Shown: in pieces, positions 47,801 to 60,900 of the stretch | Numbering within the stretch: position 1 is the first letter of the stretch | Layout: each line of letters opens with the position of its first letter | Source: Chondrosia reniformis | Lineage: Eukaryota > Porifera > Demospongiae > Chondrillida > Chondrillidae | NCBI GenBank assembly: GCA_947172415.1 | Contig: OX359194.1 | Location: 7,917,901-7,981,900, forward strand | Reading direction: 5' to 3' | Length of the DNA stretch: 64,000 nucleotides | Made by a program: the position numbers and the translations under genes | Notes under the pieces: model-generated | The model's database searches: none | Seen by the model: only the letters and a program-made list of their open reading frames with translations | Told to the model about the DNA's origin: nothing

Positions 47801-49969
47801 TGTAGTAACAGGTTTGTTACTGTAGGTAATCAATTTGAAAGAGGAAGTTTTGGAGCTAATATCTCAAGGGAGACAACTTCTGGGTGTGTTGGTACAGCTG
47901 TGTCAACAACAACTGGTTGAGAAGGCTGGGGTAACCATGGTAACAGAGGACGAGGACATGCAGGAGAGGAGCTCGGAAAGGTTGCCCACACAACTTATCT
48001 GTTTATATGCACGTATTGCAGGATTTGCCATTTCATGTGGAAATGGTCAATTTAGCCTTCCTCATGCCGCGGAGTGGTGGAATTGTTTGCAAATACTGTA
48101 TATAAGTATTTAACGATACCTTGCAATTTTTTGAGCTGTTAAATTACTAAATATACATGTCGTCATTGAATCATGTGTGGAAAGATGTTTTTTTTTTTTT
48201 TTTTTGTAGCAGAGAAGGCAATCTGACTGCAGCTCTTCTGACTTGTACTCCTCTCAATGAAGAGGTCCTGACCCTGCACTATGCAGTCATGATGGTGTTG
48301 GAGCTGGTGGCAGTGCTGCATCTGACTCCCATCAGAGTCAGCTCCCTCTTTGATATTTGGGCACAAGACAGCCTGGGAGGTGGTCTGAGTGAAGAACCGG
48401 TCAAAAAGAAAGGAAGGAGCAACGCAGCCCTCAAAAAACAGCAAATGAAGGTAGTCCTCGGAATAGATTGCTGTTTTGTTGTGGTGGGCCATGCCTCCAT
48501 CTTCCAACTGCTTAATGATAGGGTGACGTGAACCACGCCTCCATCTTTCAACTGCTTAATGATAGGGTGACGTGAACCACGCCTCCATCTTCCAACTGCT
48601 TAATGATAGAGTGTGGTGGGCCACGCCTCCATCTTCCAACTGCTTAATGATAGAGTGTGGTGGGACATGCCTCCATCTTCCAACTGCTTGATGGTGCGGA
48701 GGGTGTGTGTATGTTAATCAATTTGTAACTGTACTTAGAGTTTAGCCACTTTGAGCTGTAACCAGTATATATAGTACATATACATTGCATCAATATTGCA
48801 TTGTCATTTCCACTGTACCAGCCAATTGGAGATTACAAAACAAATTCTGTTGAATTCCTTTCATGAATATAATGTTGGTAGCATTTGACATAATCCTCTG
48901 AAAGCTCTGAAATTTAAATAGTCAAATTTCATTGTATTCTTCTCTTCCACTATTGTTAATAAATACATATTTGGCCATTTTTCCCTTGCGATATCCTGCT
49001 GTTCTTCACTGTGTACATGCATGCTTCCTTACTGTAGTTTTTGACAAAAGTACTAGTGACCATCATTCGAGATGTACCACGGAAACAGCCTCTGCCCTAT
49101 ATCCACAAGATGGCCAGCAGTAGTCCAAAAGATGTCATGTTAACCAGCTGGCTGGACCTTGTGAATCACCTATGTGAATTCTTATCAGAGGGCATGGAAG
49201 AGGAATCCAAGGAACTGTATATATGGTTGTTATTTGCTGCTGGTCATGATGCAGAAGCCATAGAAGTCAGTCCGCCGTGCACTCTTTCGTCATAAAACTG
49301 TTGTACATTTGAGAGACCAAATGAATTAGATTACTTTAACCTGCATTGTTAAATGTTTACATTTCAATGTGTGTAAACAGGTTTTGAATTGGTAGTGAAT
49401 TACGTTACAAATTGTAAGAATGTACGCTGTTATGTGGCAGGTATTGAGAGGTGTGTCTGGAGGCAAAGTATTGACTGAGAAACTGCTTCAACTTGCTAGT
49501 CAGCGTGTTTTCAGATGTCTTGAGGAAGAGGAAGATGAAAGTAAGAAAACTGCCATCCTGGTGGAGGTGCCACCACAGGTTATTGAGTGGATCACTAAAC
49601 AAGTCAGTGAAGTGAAATGTCTTAATTTAATAGATATTTTCTTCTTAAAGACCTTCCAAAGCTCAATGAATTATCTCAAATGATTTATTAGTTTACAGAA
49701 AATGGTTGTGGTTTAGGCATAGAGATCTGATAGTGATATCATCATTAGTGCTGGTTACTGTAAAATGTATATTTATGTATATATTACTCTTCTATTGTAT
49801 TTAGGGAACCATCAAAATTATTGAGGACTTTCCTCTTCAGACAAGTTCTTGGAAAGATGCTCGTATTTTGATAAATTCAATTTCAAACAGCTGTTCTCTG
49901 ACACCTCAACAGCAAACAATTATACAAAACCTGAAGCTAATTATCAATAGTTTTTACACTGATTTATGA
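41845..49969 (+). CDS. RAB3GAP2: RAB3GAP2, non-catalytic subunit of Rab3 GAP / Rab18 GEF
   Basis: Exons: 41845-41967, 42034-42127, 42542-42744, 42815-42913, 42977-43082, 43146-43229, 43285-43433, 43520-43689, 43795-44044, 44114-44422, 44628-44823, 44962-45323, 45404-45484, 45557-45826, 45957-46182, 46335-46493, 46673-46867, 46983-47053, 47826-48097, 48210-48450, 49038-49265, 49441-49602, 49805-49969; 1,404 aa, all phases consistent (human about 1,393). The protein pairs with RAB3GAP1 (not in the window) to inactivate Rab3 and to activate Rab18 at the ER. Family landmarks: VGFSDGYLRFYRENGILF, SYKKWYLDG, SPCGRLLATTDNYGRVLLL, VVRMWKGYRDTQCGWIEV and RRGILEIWPVQSGPRVAAF. These belong to the N-terminal propeller-like half; the rest is helical. 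Upstream ATGs give immediate stops, so 41845 is the start. Confidence 0.95.
42189..42541 (+). repeat. (GT)n-AG-GTGACCTTAATTAG minisatellite, ~9 units, RAB3GAP2 intron 2
   Basis: Each unit is a GT run of varying length followed by aggtgaccttaattagagtg. The array ends exactly at the true 3' splice site of exon 3 (tgtgtgtag|GTGGTC), whose shape every unit copies. The intron spans 42128-42541, so the array fills nearly all of it. Confidence 0.93.
44865..44936. repeat. Short tcctctagtcctccaggtcc-type repeat, RAB3GAP2 intron 11
   Basis: About 70 bp of imperfect tandem copies of a ~12-15-bp pyrimidine-rich unit (ggtcctcYagtccttct forms). Confidence 0.7.
45866..45950. repeat. ~30-bp repeat, 3 imperfect copies, RAB3GAP2 intron 14
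   Basis: agtataccattggtgtgtg-like units recur three times directly before the acceptor of exon 15. Confidence 0.75.
47054..47825 (+). other. RAB3GAP2 intron 18 (772 bp), nothing recognised
   Basis: A+T-rich, with no open frame of note, no tandem repeat and no copy of the dispersed family. Confidence 0.6.
48470..48700. repeat. 44-bp tandem repeat, ~5 copies, RAB3GAP2 intron 20
   Basis: cctccatcttccaactgctt recurs at about 48495, 48539, 48583, 48627 and 48670, in steps of 44 bp. Confidence 0.93.
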
Positions 49970-50620
49970 ATTATATGTGACAACTGTCTTTTTATGCTAT
50001 TCAGAATTCATTTATACTATTGAATATGTAAAATGTGAAAAATTCCATGTGAGCAAATTTTAAGACTGTCGCAAAATTTTCTCCTGCGAAAATTTCCCAC
50101 TATAATTATGGTTTCTTGCTGCTATTCATAGGAGTATGGAGCTGATGATCAATGTGATGTACATAATTGGCTTCCCATGTACGTTCACTATGGTAACACT
50201 GCTATTCTATTGATATACATAATTTCTGGGTTTTTTGAATTCTCTTCAATATTAATTTTACAAAAGAGAAAAAAAGAAGAAAAAACGACCCAAGCGTGTT
50301 TGGATCCTGATGGGTTCCCAGACCCTTCAACAAATATCGCGATATGCTTCTTGTATACAAAATTTAAGCACCAGCTATACTTTATTATAAGTAACAACGC
50401 CGAGTTAGCATACTCACGCCAAGTTACTTGAGGTTTTCGTTCGTATTTTCTTTCTTTAAAGGCCTACAGTAAATCCAGAGTTGACTTAAAGAGGAAGAAC
50501 ATAGATTTTGGAAAGCGTTATGTTTGAAGGTTCGATTAATAGCCCGGGGTCTAGCTGTTCTTCAAGCGATGATTAAAGCTTTTACTTCTGTATTTAGGCT
50601 TATAAATGAAACGAAACCTT
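49970..50620. other. Spacer between RAB3GAP2 and the satellite region
   Basis: No recognisable gene. An 84-codon frame at 50177-50431 has no family resemblance and no splice or start context. A short frame at 50607-50687 (MKRNLEQRCRQFCF...) ends at a GT and could be chance. Confidence 0.5.
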
Positions 50621-50964
50621 GAACAACGATGTAGACAGTTTTGTTTTAATCCGCTTAGGACAGAAAAGCGTCGAATTTGTGGGTAAGCCTGCTAATCTTC
50701 AGTGTCTACCATAATGATGATCATTAATGAATTAATACGAATAATAGCAAGATGACTGATAATAAAAGTAGATAAGGTACAAATTAGTCGTGTATACGTA
50801 GCATAGGATGGTGCTTTGGGGGCGATTGGTAGCCACCTGAATACACTTAATTGTTCTGTTAGTGCTTGCCGGTGCGCTTAGGGCAAAAAGTGACTTAAGC
50901 ACCGGCAAGCTTCTATGATGGGCGTAGGACAGTTGGCAACCACCTGGACCCCCTTAACTGTCAT
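50621..50964. repeat. Hairpin-bearing head segment, copy 1
   Basis: About 344 bp that recur at 52059. It includes an inverted repeat 50864-50910 (gcttgccggtgc ... gcaccggcaagc, 12-bp perfect arms) and a gacagtt...aactgtc pair. The 169-bp satellite begins directly after it. Confidence 0.8.
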
Positions 50965-52058
50965 AGCTTTCCAATTGACAGAGTTACGGCACTAAATGTA
51001 CATTAGATTGTGGTATACAAATTTAATGTATGGTGAGAGATATGGCAAATATGAGTGAACATCAAAATTTGCAAAACTCTTTGGATATGTTTTATGGATG
51101 TCTGTGAATGCTGTCACCAAGTTTCACCTTCATAGCTTTCCAATTGACAGAGTTACGGCACTAAATGTACATTCGATTCTGGTATACAAATTTAATGTAT
51201 GGTGAGAGATAGGGCAAATATGAGTGAACTTCAAAATTTGCAAAACTCTTTGGATATGTTTTATGGATGTCTGTGAATGCTGTCACCAAGTTTCAGCTTC
51301 ATAGCTTTCCTATTGTCAGAGTTGCAGCACTAAATGTATATTCGATTCTGCTATACAAATTTAATGTATGGTGAGAGATAGGGCAAATATGAACGATCAT
51401 CAAAATTTCAGAAACTCACTGGATGAACTTGATAGATGTCTGTGGATGCTGACACCAAGTTTCAGCTTCATATCTTTCCAATTGACAGAGTTGCAGCGCT
51501 AAATGTAAATTAGATTGTGGTATACAAATTTAATGTATGGTGAGAGATAGGGCAAATATGAGTGAACTTCAAAATTTGCAAAACTCTTTGGATATGTTTT
51601 ATGGATGTCTGTGAATGCTGTCACCAAGTTTCAGCTTCATAGCTTTCCTATTGTCAGAGTTGCAGCACTAAATGTACATTCGATTCTGGTATACAAATTT
51701 AATGTATGGTGAGAGATAGGGCAAACGTGAGTGAACATCAAAATTTCAGAAATTCACTGGATGAACTTGATAGATGTCTGTGAATGCTGTCACCAAGTTT
51801 CACCTTCATAGTTTTCCAATTGACAGAGTTACGACACTAAATGTACATTAGATTCTGCTATACAAATTTAATGTATGGTGAGAGATAGGGCAAATATGAG
51901 TGAACATCAAAATTTGTAAAACTCTTTGGATATGCTTTATGTATGTCTGTGAATGTTGACAAGAAGTTTCAGCTTCACATCTTTCCAATTGACAGAGTTA
52001 CAGCACTAAATGTACATTAGATTCTTGCATAGAAATTTAATGTACGGGAGTTTTTTTT
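50965..52058. repeat. 169-bp satellite, block 1 (~6 monomers)
   Basis: Monomers such as tttccaattgacagagttac ... ctgtgaatgctgtcaccaag in head-to-tail order. The block ends with a variant aatttaatgtacgggagttt. Confidence 0.9.
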
Positions 52059-52508
52059 GAACGACGATGTAGACAGTTTTGTTTTAATCCGCTTAGGACA
52101 GAAAAGCGTCGAATTTGTGGGTAAGCCTGCTAATCTTCAGTGTCTACCATAATGATGATCATTAATGAATTAATACGAATAATAGCAAGATGACTGATAA
52201 TAAAAGTAGATAAGGTACAAATTAGTCGTGTATACGTAGCATAGGATGGTGCTTTGGGGGCGATTGGTAGCCACCTGAATACACTTAATTGTTCTGTTAG
52301 TGCTTGCCGGTGCTTAGGGCAAAAAGTGACTTAAGCACCGGCAAGCTTCTATGATGGGCGTAGGACAGTTGGCAACCACCTGGACCCCCTCAACTGTCAG
52401 TCTGGGGCTTGCTGGTGCTTAGAGCAAAAAGTGACTTAAGCACCGGCAAGCTTATATGATGGGCGTAGGACAGTTGGCAACCACCTGGACCCCCTTAACT
52501 GTCAGTCT
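52059..52508. repeat. Hairpin-bearing head segment, copy 2, with an extra ~105-bp internal duplication
   Basis: Same sequence as 50621-50964. It adds a second copy of the hairpin unit: hairpins at 52302-52346 and 52407-52451. The second hairpin has C changed to T in the left arm, which still pairs as G-U in RNA. Confidence 0.8.
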
Positions 52509-54270
52509 CTTTCCAATTGACAGAGTTACGGCACTAAATGTACATTAGATTGTGGTATACAAATTTAATGTATGGTGAGAGATATGGCAAATATGAGTGA
52601 ACATCAAAATTTGCAAAACTCTTTGGATATGTTTTATGGATGTCTGTGAATGCTGTCACCAAGTTTCACCTTCATAGCTTTCCAATTGACAGAGTTACGG
52701 CACTAAATGTACATTCGATTCTGGTATACAAATTTAATGTATGGTGAGAGATGGGGCAAATATGAGTGAACTTCAAAATTTGCAAAACTCTTTGGATATG
52801 TTTTATGGATGTCTGTGAATGTTGTCACCAAGTTTCAGCTTCATAGCTTTCCTATTGTCAGAGTTGCAGCACTAAATGTATATTCGATTCTGCTATACAA
52901 ATTTAATGTATGGTGAGAGATAGGGCAAATATGAACGATCATCAAAATTTCAGAAACTCACTGGATGAACTTGATAGATGTCTGTGGATGCTGACACCAA
53001 GTTTCAGCTTCATATCTTTCCAATTGACAGAGTTGCAGCGCTAAATGTAAATTAGATTGTGGTATACAAATTTAATGTATGGTGAGAGATAGGGCAAATA
53101 TGAGTGAACTTCAAAATTTGCAAAACTCTTTGGATATGTTTTATGGATGTCTGTGAATGCTGTCACCAAGTTTCAGCTTCATAGCTTTCCTATTGTCAGA
53201 GTTGCAGCACTAAATGTACATTCGATTCTGGTATACAAATTTAATGTATGGTGAGAGATAGGGCAAATATGAGTGAACTTCAAAATTTGCAAAACTCTTT
53301 GGATATGTTTTATGGATGTCTGTGAATGCTGTCACCAAGTTTCAGCTTCATAGCTTTCCTATTGTCAGAGTTGCAGCACTAAATGTACATTCGATTCTGG
53401 TATACAAATTTAATGTATGGTGAGAGATAGGGCAAACGTGAGTGAACATCAAAATTTCAGAAATTCACTGGATGAACTTGATAGATGTCTGTGAATGCTG
53501 TCACCAAGTGTCACCTTCATAGTTTTCCAATTGACAGAGTTACGACACTAAATGTATATTAGATTCTGTATACAAATTTAATGTATGGTGAGAGATAGGG
53601 CAAATGTGAGCGAAATTCATAATTTGCAAAACTCTTTGGATATGTTTTATGGATGTCTGTGAATGCTTTCACCAAGTTTCAGCTTCATAGCTTTCCTATT
53701 GTCAGAGTTACAGCACTAAATGTACATTCGATTCTGGTATACAAATTTAATGTATGGCGAGAGATAGGGCAAAAATGAGTGAACATCAAAATTTGTAAAA
53801 CTCTTTGGATGTGCTTTATGTATGTCTGTGAATGCTAACACCAAGTTTCAGCTTCACATCTTACCAATTGACAGAGTTACAGCACTAAATGTACATTAGA
53901 TTCTTGTATACAAATTTAATGTATGGTGAGAGATAGGGCAAATATGAGTGAACATAAAAATTTGTAAAACTCTTTGGATATGTTTTATGGATGTCTCTGA
54001 ATGCTGACAACAAGTTTCAGCTTCACATCTTTCCAATTGACAGAGCTACAGCACTAAATGTACATTAGACTCTGCTATACAAATTTAATGTATGGTGAGA
54101 GATAGGGCAAATATGAGTGAACATCAAAATTTGTAAAACTCTTTGGATATGCTTTATGTATGTCTGTGAATGTTGACAAGAAGTTTCAGCTTCACATCTT
54201 TCCAATTGACAGAGTTACAGCACTAAATGTACATTAGATTCTTGTATAGAAATTTAATGTACGGGAGTTT
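52509..54270. repeat. 169-bp satellite, block 2 (~10 monomers)
   Basis: The first monomer shares private variants with block 1 (for example gagagatatggc). The block ends in the same aatttaatgtacgggagttt variant. So head plus satellite plus tail was duplicated as one unit, then changed in monomer number. Confidence 0.9.
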
Positions 54271-54984
54271 CGTAATAATATAAATGGCCGACCTAGAGAA
54301 GGGAATATTGAAAATACGGTACTTTTATATGTATATTTTGAATGACGAGAACGCTTTTAAAGATTTTAATACACATGGATATTCACTCTGTAATACTTGA
54401 TTGTTTTGAAGTAGTATCTGTCCATATTATAATATATGGATGTCGCTAAAGTGAAAAATCGCCAATCGACTGCTAAAGAAACTCCAAAGGAAAAAAATTG
54501 GACCATACCGAACGCTACCATCCACGACGCTCAGAGGCCGGGATCGGTGGTAACGCTCTGCCGAGTTGAGCTTTGGGTGTCACTTGCGTGAGAAGAACCA
54601 GTTCTTCTCGATATGGCCGACTCATATGAATCCTAAGATATCAGATGCCAATCCCACATTACGTGGAACCCCCCCGAAATCCGGATTATTGGTGAGCACG
54701 TCTCTATGGCACCAACCGATTAGGAGACAGCTTCAGAGTCTAAGCGCTACCAACCTCTATGGGAACCGCAACCACCATAGAGATGTGTCCAGGTAGGCCT
54801 ACTATTATAAGGTTTTATCTTCTATTTAAATAAAGTAATTGCCTATGAAAACGCTTGTGGTTGGCGAATCTTCAATACTTTAGAATAGGGTATTTTTCGA
54901 TCTGCAGTAACTCGGGTCTCCTTTTTTGAAATTTTACAAAACTAGCAGGATATACTGTATAGCTATATGTGCATACAGCCAAGA
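54271..54984. other. Non-satellite island inside the array
   Basis: About 700 bp of single-copy sequence. The middle (54436-54800) is GC-richer than its surroundings and looks codon-like. No family is recognised. Confidence 0.6.
54436..54796 (+). pseudogene. Possible frameshifted coding fragment in the satellite island
   Basis: A frame from an ATG at 54436 (MDVAKVKNRQSTAKETPKEK...) stops near 54588. A second frame overlapping it runs to 54796 (REKNQFFSIWPTHMNPKISD...), a one-frame shift away. Mixed codon use and the lack of low-complexity residues suggest former coding sequence, but I recognise no protein. Confidence 0.2.
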
Positions 54985-57900
54985 GGTTTCAGCTTCATAT
55001 CTTTCCAATTGACAGAGTTACGGCACTAAATGTACATTAGATTCTGCTATACAAATTTAATGTACGTATGGTGAGAGATAGGACAAATATGAGTGAACAT
55101 CAAAATTTGCAAAACTCTTTGGATATGTTTAATGGATATCTGTGAATGCTGACACCAAGTTTCAGCTTCATAGCTTTCCTATTGACAGAGTTACAGCACT
55201 AAATGTAAATTAGATTGTGGTATACAAATTTAATGTATGGTGAGAGATAGGGCAAATATGAGTGAACATCAAAATTTGTAAAACTCTTTAGATATGCTTT
55301 ATGGATGTCTGTGAATGCTGACAGCCAGTTTCAGCTTCACATCTTTCCAATTGACAGAGTTACAGCACTAAATGTATATTAGATTCTTGTATACAAATTT
55401 AATGTATGGTGAGAGATAGGGCAAATATGAGTGAACATCAAAATTTGTAAAACTCTTTGGATATACTTTATGTATGTCTGTGAATGCTGACAGCAAGTTT
55501 CAGCTTCACATCTTTCCAATTGACAGAGTTACAGCACTAAATGTATATTAGATTCTTGTATACAAATTTAATGTATGGTGAGAGATAGGGCAAATATGAG
55601 TGAACATCAAAATTTGTAAAACTCTTTGGATATACTTTATGTATGTCTGTGAATGCTGACAGCAAGTTTCAGCTCCACATCTTTCCAATTGACAGAGTTA
55701 CAGCACTAAATGTATATTAGATTCCTGTATACAAATTTAATGTATGGTGAGAGATAGGGCAAATATGAGTGAACATCAAAATTTGTAAAACTCTTTGGAT
55801 ATGTTTTATGGATGTCTGTGAATGCTGACAGAAAGTTTCAGCTTCACATCTTTCCAATTGACAGAGTTACAGCACTAAATGTAGATTAGATTCTTGTATA
55901 CAAATTTAATGTATGGTGAGAGATAGGGCAAAAATGAGTGAACATCATAATTTGTAAAATTCTTTGGATATGCTTTATGGATGTCTGTGAATGCTGACAG
56001 CCAGTTTCAGCTTCACATCTTTCCAATTGACAGAGTTACAGCACTAAATGTACATTAGATTCTTGTATACAAATTTAATGTATGGTGAGAGATAGGGCAA
56101 ATATGAGTGAACATCAAAATTTGTAAAACTCTTTGGATATGTTTTATGGATGTCTCTGAATGCTGACAACAAGTTTCAGCTTCACATCTTTCCAATTGAC
56201 AGAGCTACAGCACTAAATGTACATTAGATTCTGCTATACAAATTTAATGCATGGTGAGAGATAGGGCAAATATGAGTGAACATCAAAATTTGTAAAACTC
56301 TTTGGATATGCTTTATGGATGTCTGTGAATGCTGACAGCCAGTTTCAGCTTCACATCTTTCCAATTGACAGAGTTACAGCACTAAATGTACAATAGATTC
56401 TTGCATACAAATTTAATGTATGATGAGAGATAGGGCAAATATGAGTGAACATCAAAATTTGTAAAACTCTTTGGATATACTTTATGTATGTCTGTGAATG
56501 CTGACAGCCAGTTTCAGCTCCACATCTTTCCAATTGACAGAGTTACAGCACTAAATGTACATTAGATTCTGCTATACAAATTTAATGTATGGTGAGAGAT
56601 AGGGCAAAAATGAGTGAACATAAAAATTTGTAAAACTCTTTGGATATGCTTTATGTATGTCTGTGAATGCTAACACCAAGTTTCAGCTTCACATCTTTCC
56701 AATTGACAGAGTTACAGCACTAAATGTAGATTAGATTCTTGTATACAAATTTAATGTATGGTGAGAGATAGGGCAAATATGAGTGAACATCAAAATTTGT
56801 AAAACTCTTTGGATATGTTTTATGGATGTCTCTGAATGCTGACAACAAGTTTCAGCTTCACATCTTTCCAATTGACAGAGTTACAGCACTAAATGTATAT
56901 TAGATTCTTGTATACAAATTTAATGTATGGTGAGAGATAGGGCAAATATGAGTGAACATCAAAATTTGTAAAACTCTTTGGATATGCTTTATGGATGTCT
57001 GTGAATGCTGACAGCCAGTTTCAGCTTCACATCTTTCCAATTGACAGAGTTACAGCACTAAATGTACATTAGATTCTTGTATACAAATTTAATGTATGGT
57101 GAGAGATAGGGCAAATATGAGTGAACATCAAAATTTGTAAAACTCTTTGGATATGTTTTATGGATGTCTCTGAATGCTGACAACAAGTTTCAGCTTCACA
57201 TCTTTCCAATTGACAGAGTTACAGCACTAAATGTATATTAGATTCTTGTATACAAATTTAATGTATGGTGAGAGATAGGGCAAATATGAGTGAACATCAA
57301 AATTTGTAAAACTCTTTGGATATGTTTTATGGATGTCTGTGAATGCTGACAGAAAGTTTCAGCTTCACATCTTTCGAATTGACAGAGTTACAGCACTAAA
57401 TGTACATTAGATTCTGCTATACAAATTTAATGTATGGTGAGAGATAGGGCAAAAATGAGTGAACATCAAAATTTGTAAAACTCTTTGGATATGCTTTATG
57501 TATGTCTCTGAATGCTAACACCAAGTTTCAGCTTCACATCTTTCCAATTGACAGAGTTACAGCACTAAATGTAGATTAGATTCTGCTATACAAATTTAAT
57601 GTATGGTGAGAGATAGGGCAAATATGAGTGAACATCAAAATTTGTAAAACTCTTTGGATATGTTTTATGGATGTCTCTGAATGCTGACAACAAGTTTCAG
57701 CTTCACATCTTTCCAATTGACAGAGTTACAGCACTAAATGTATATTAGATTCTTGTATACAAATTTAATGTATGGTGAGAGATAGGGCAAATATGAGTGA
57801 ACATCAAAATTTGTAAAACTCTTTGGATATGTTTTATGGATGTCTCTGAATGCTGACAACAAGTTTCAGCTTCACATCTTTCCAATTGACAGAGTTACAG

Positions 57901-60900
57901 CACTAAATGTATATTAGATTCTTGTATACAAATTTAATGTATGGTGAGAGATAGGGCAAAAATGAGTGAACATCAAAATTTGTAAAACTCTTTGGATATG
58001 CTTTATGGATGTCTGTGAATGCTGACAGCCAGTTTCAGCTTCACATCTTTCCAATTGACAGAGTTACAGCACTAAATGTAGATTAGATTCTGCTATACAA
58101 ATTTAATGTATGGTGAGAGATAGGGCAAATATGAGTGAACATCAAAATTTGTAAAACTCTTTGGATATGTTTTATGGATGTCTCTGAATGCTGACAACAA
58201 GTTTCAGCTTCACATCTTTCCAATTGACAGAGCTACAGCACTAAATGTACATTAGATTCTGCTATACAAATTTAATGTATGGTGAGAGATAGGGCAAATA
58301 TGAGTGAACATCAAAATTTGTAAAACTCTTTGGATATGCTTTAAGGATGTCTGTGAATGCTGACAACAAGTTTCAGCTCCACATCTTTCGAATTGACAGA
58401 GTTATTGAACTAAATGTAGATTAGATTCTGCTATACAAATTTAATGTATGGTGAGAGATACGTAGGGCAAATATGAGTGAACATCAAAATTTGCAAAACT
58501 CTTTGGATATGTTTTATGGATGTCTCTGAATGCTGTTACCAAGTTTCAGCTTCATATCTTTCCAATTGACAGAGTTGCAGCGCTAAATGTAAATTAGATT
58601 CTAGTATACAAATTTAATGTATGGTGAGAGATAGGGCAAATATGAGTGAACATCAAAATTTGCAAAACTCTTTGGATATGTTTTATGGATGTCTCTGAAT
58701 GCTGACAACAAGTTTCAGCTTCACATCTTTCCAATTGACAGAGTTACAGCACTAAATGTACATTAGATTCTTGTATACAAATTTAATGTATGGTGAGAGA
58801 TAGGGCAAATATGAGTGAACATCAAAATTTGTAAAACTCTTTGGATATGTTTTATGGATGTCTGTGAATGCTGACAGAAAGTTTCAGCTTCACATCTTTC
58901 CAATTGACAGAGTTACAGCACTAAATGTACATTAGATTCTTGTATACAAATTTTATGTATGGTGAGAGATAGGGCAAAAATGAGTGAACATCAAAATTTG
59001 CAAAACTCTTTGTATATGCTTTATGTATGTCTGTGAATGCTAACACCAAGTTTCAGCTTCACATCTTTCCAATTGACAGAGCTACAGCACTAAATGTATA
59101 TTAGATTCTGCTATACAAATTTAATGTATGGTGAGAGATAGGGCAAAAATGAGTGAACATCAAAATTTGTAAAACTCTTTGGATATGCTTTATGTATGTC
59201 TGTGAATGCTAACACCAAGTTTCAGCTTCACATCTTTCCAATTGACAGAGCTACAGCACTAAATGTAAATTAGATTCTGCTATACAAATTTAATGTATGG
59301 TGAGAGATAGGGCAAATATGAGTGAACATCAAGATTTGCAAAACTCTTTGGATATGTTTAATGGATATCTGTGAATGCTGACACCAAGTTTCAGCTTCAT
59401 AGCTTTCCTATTGACAGAGTTACAGCACTAAATGTAAATTAGATTGTGGTATACAAATTTAATGTATGGTGAGAGATAGGGCAAATATGAGTGAACATCA
59501 AAATTTGTAAAACTCTTTGGATATGCTTTAAGGATGTCTGTGAATGCTGACAGACAGTTTCAGCTTCACATCTTTCCAATTGACAGAGTTACAGCACTAA
59601 ATGTATATTAGATTCTTGTATACAAATTTAATGTATGGTGAGAGATAGGGCAAATATGAGTGAACATCAAAATTTGTAAAACTCTTTGGATATGTTTTAT
59701 GGATGTCTCTGAATGCTGACAACAAGTTTCAGCTTCACATCTTTCCAATTGACAGAGTTACAGCACTAAATGTATATTAGATTCTGCTATACAAATTTAA
59801 TGTATGGTGAGAGATAGGGCAAATATGAGTGAACATCAAAATTTGTAAAACTCTTTGGATATGCTTTATGGATGTCTGTGAATGCTGACAGCCAGTTTCA
59901 GCTTCACATCTTTCCAATTGACAGAGTTACAGCACTAAATGTACATTAGATTCTTGTATACAAATTTAATGTATGGTGAGAGATAGGGCAAATATGAGTG
60001 AACATCAAAATTTGTAAAACTCTTTGGATATGTTTTATGGATGTCTCTGAATGCTGACAACAAGTTTCAGCTTCACATCTTTCCAATTGACAGAGCTACA
60101 GCACTAAATGTAAATTAGATTCTTGTATACAAATTTAATGTATGGTGAGAGATAGGGCAAATATGAGTGAACATCAAAATTTGTAAAACTCTTTGGATAT
60201 GCTTTAAGGATGTCTGTGAATGCTGACAACAAGTTTCAGCTCCACATCTTTCGAATTGACAGAGTTATTGAACTAAATGTAGATTAGATTCTGCTATACA
60301 AATTTAATGTATGGTGAGAGATACGTAGGGCAAATATGAGTGAACATCAAAATTTGCAAAACTCTTTGGATATGTTTTATGGATGTCTCTGAATGCTGTT
60401 ACCAAGTTTCAGCTTCATATCTTTCCAATTGACAGAGTTGCAGCGCTAAATGTAAATTAGATTCTAGTATACAAATTTAATGTATGGTGAGAGATAGGGC
60501 AAATATGAGTGAACATCAAAATTTGCAAAACTCTTTGGATATGTTTTATGGATGTCTCTGAATGCTGACAACAAGTTTCAGCTTCACATCTTTCCAATTG
60601 ACAGAGTTACAGCACTAAATGTACATTAGATTCTTGTATACAAATTTAATGTATGGTGAGAGATAGGGCAAATATGAGTGAACATCAAAATTTGTAAAAC
60701 TCTTTGGATATGTTTTATGGATGTCTGTGAATGCTGACAGAAAGTTTCAGCTTCACATCTTTCCAATTGACAGAGTTACAGCACTAAATGTACATTAGAT
60801 TCTTGTATACAAATTTTATGTATGGTGAGAGATAGGGCAAAAATGAGTGAACATCAAAATTTGCAAAACTCTTTGTATATGCTTTATGTATGTCTGTGAA

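Noticed and set aside
50607-50687. Short first exon of a zinc-finger-like gene (CRQFCF...)
   Set aside because: Only 27 codons, the second copy at 52059 lacks the ATG, and no following exon is found.
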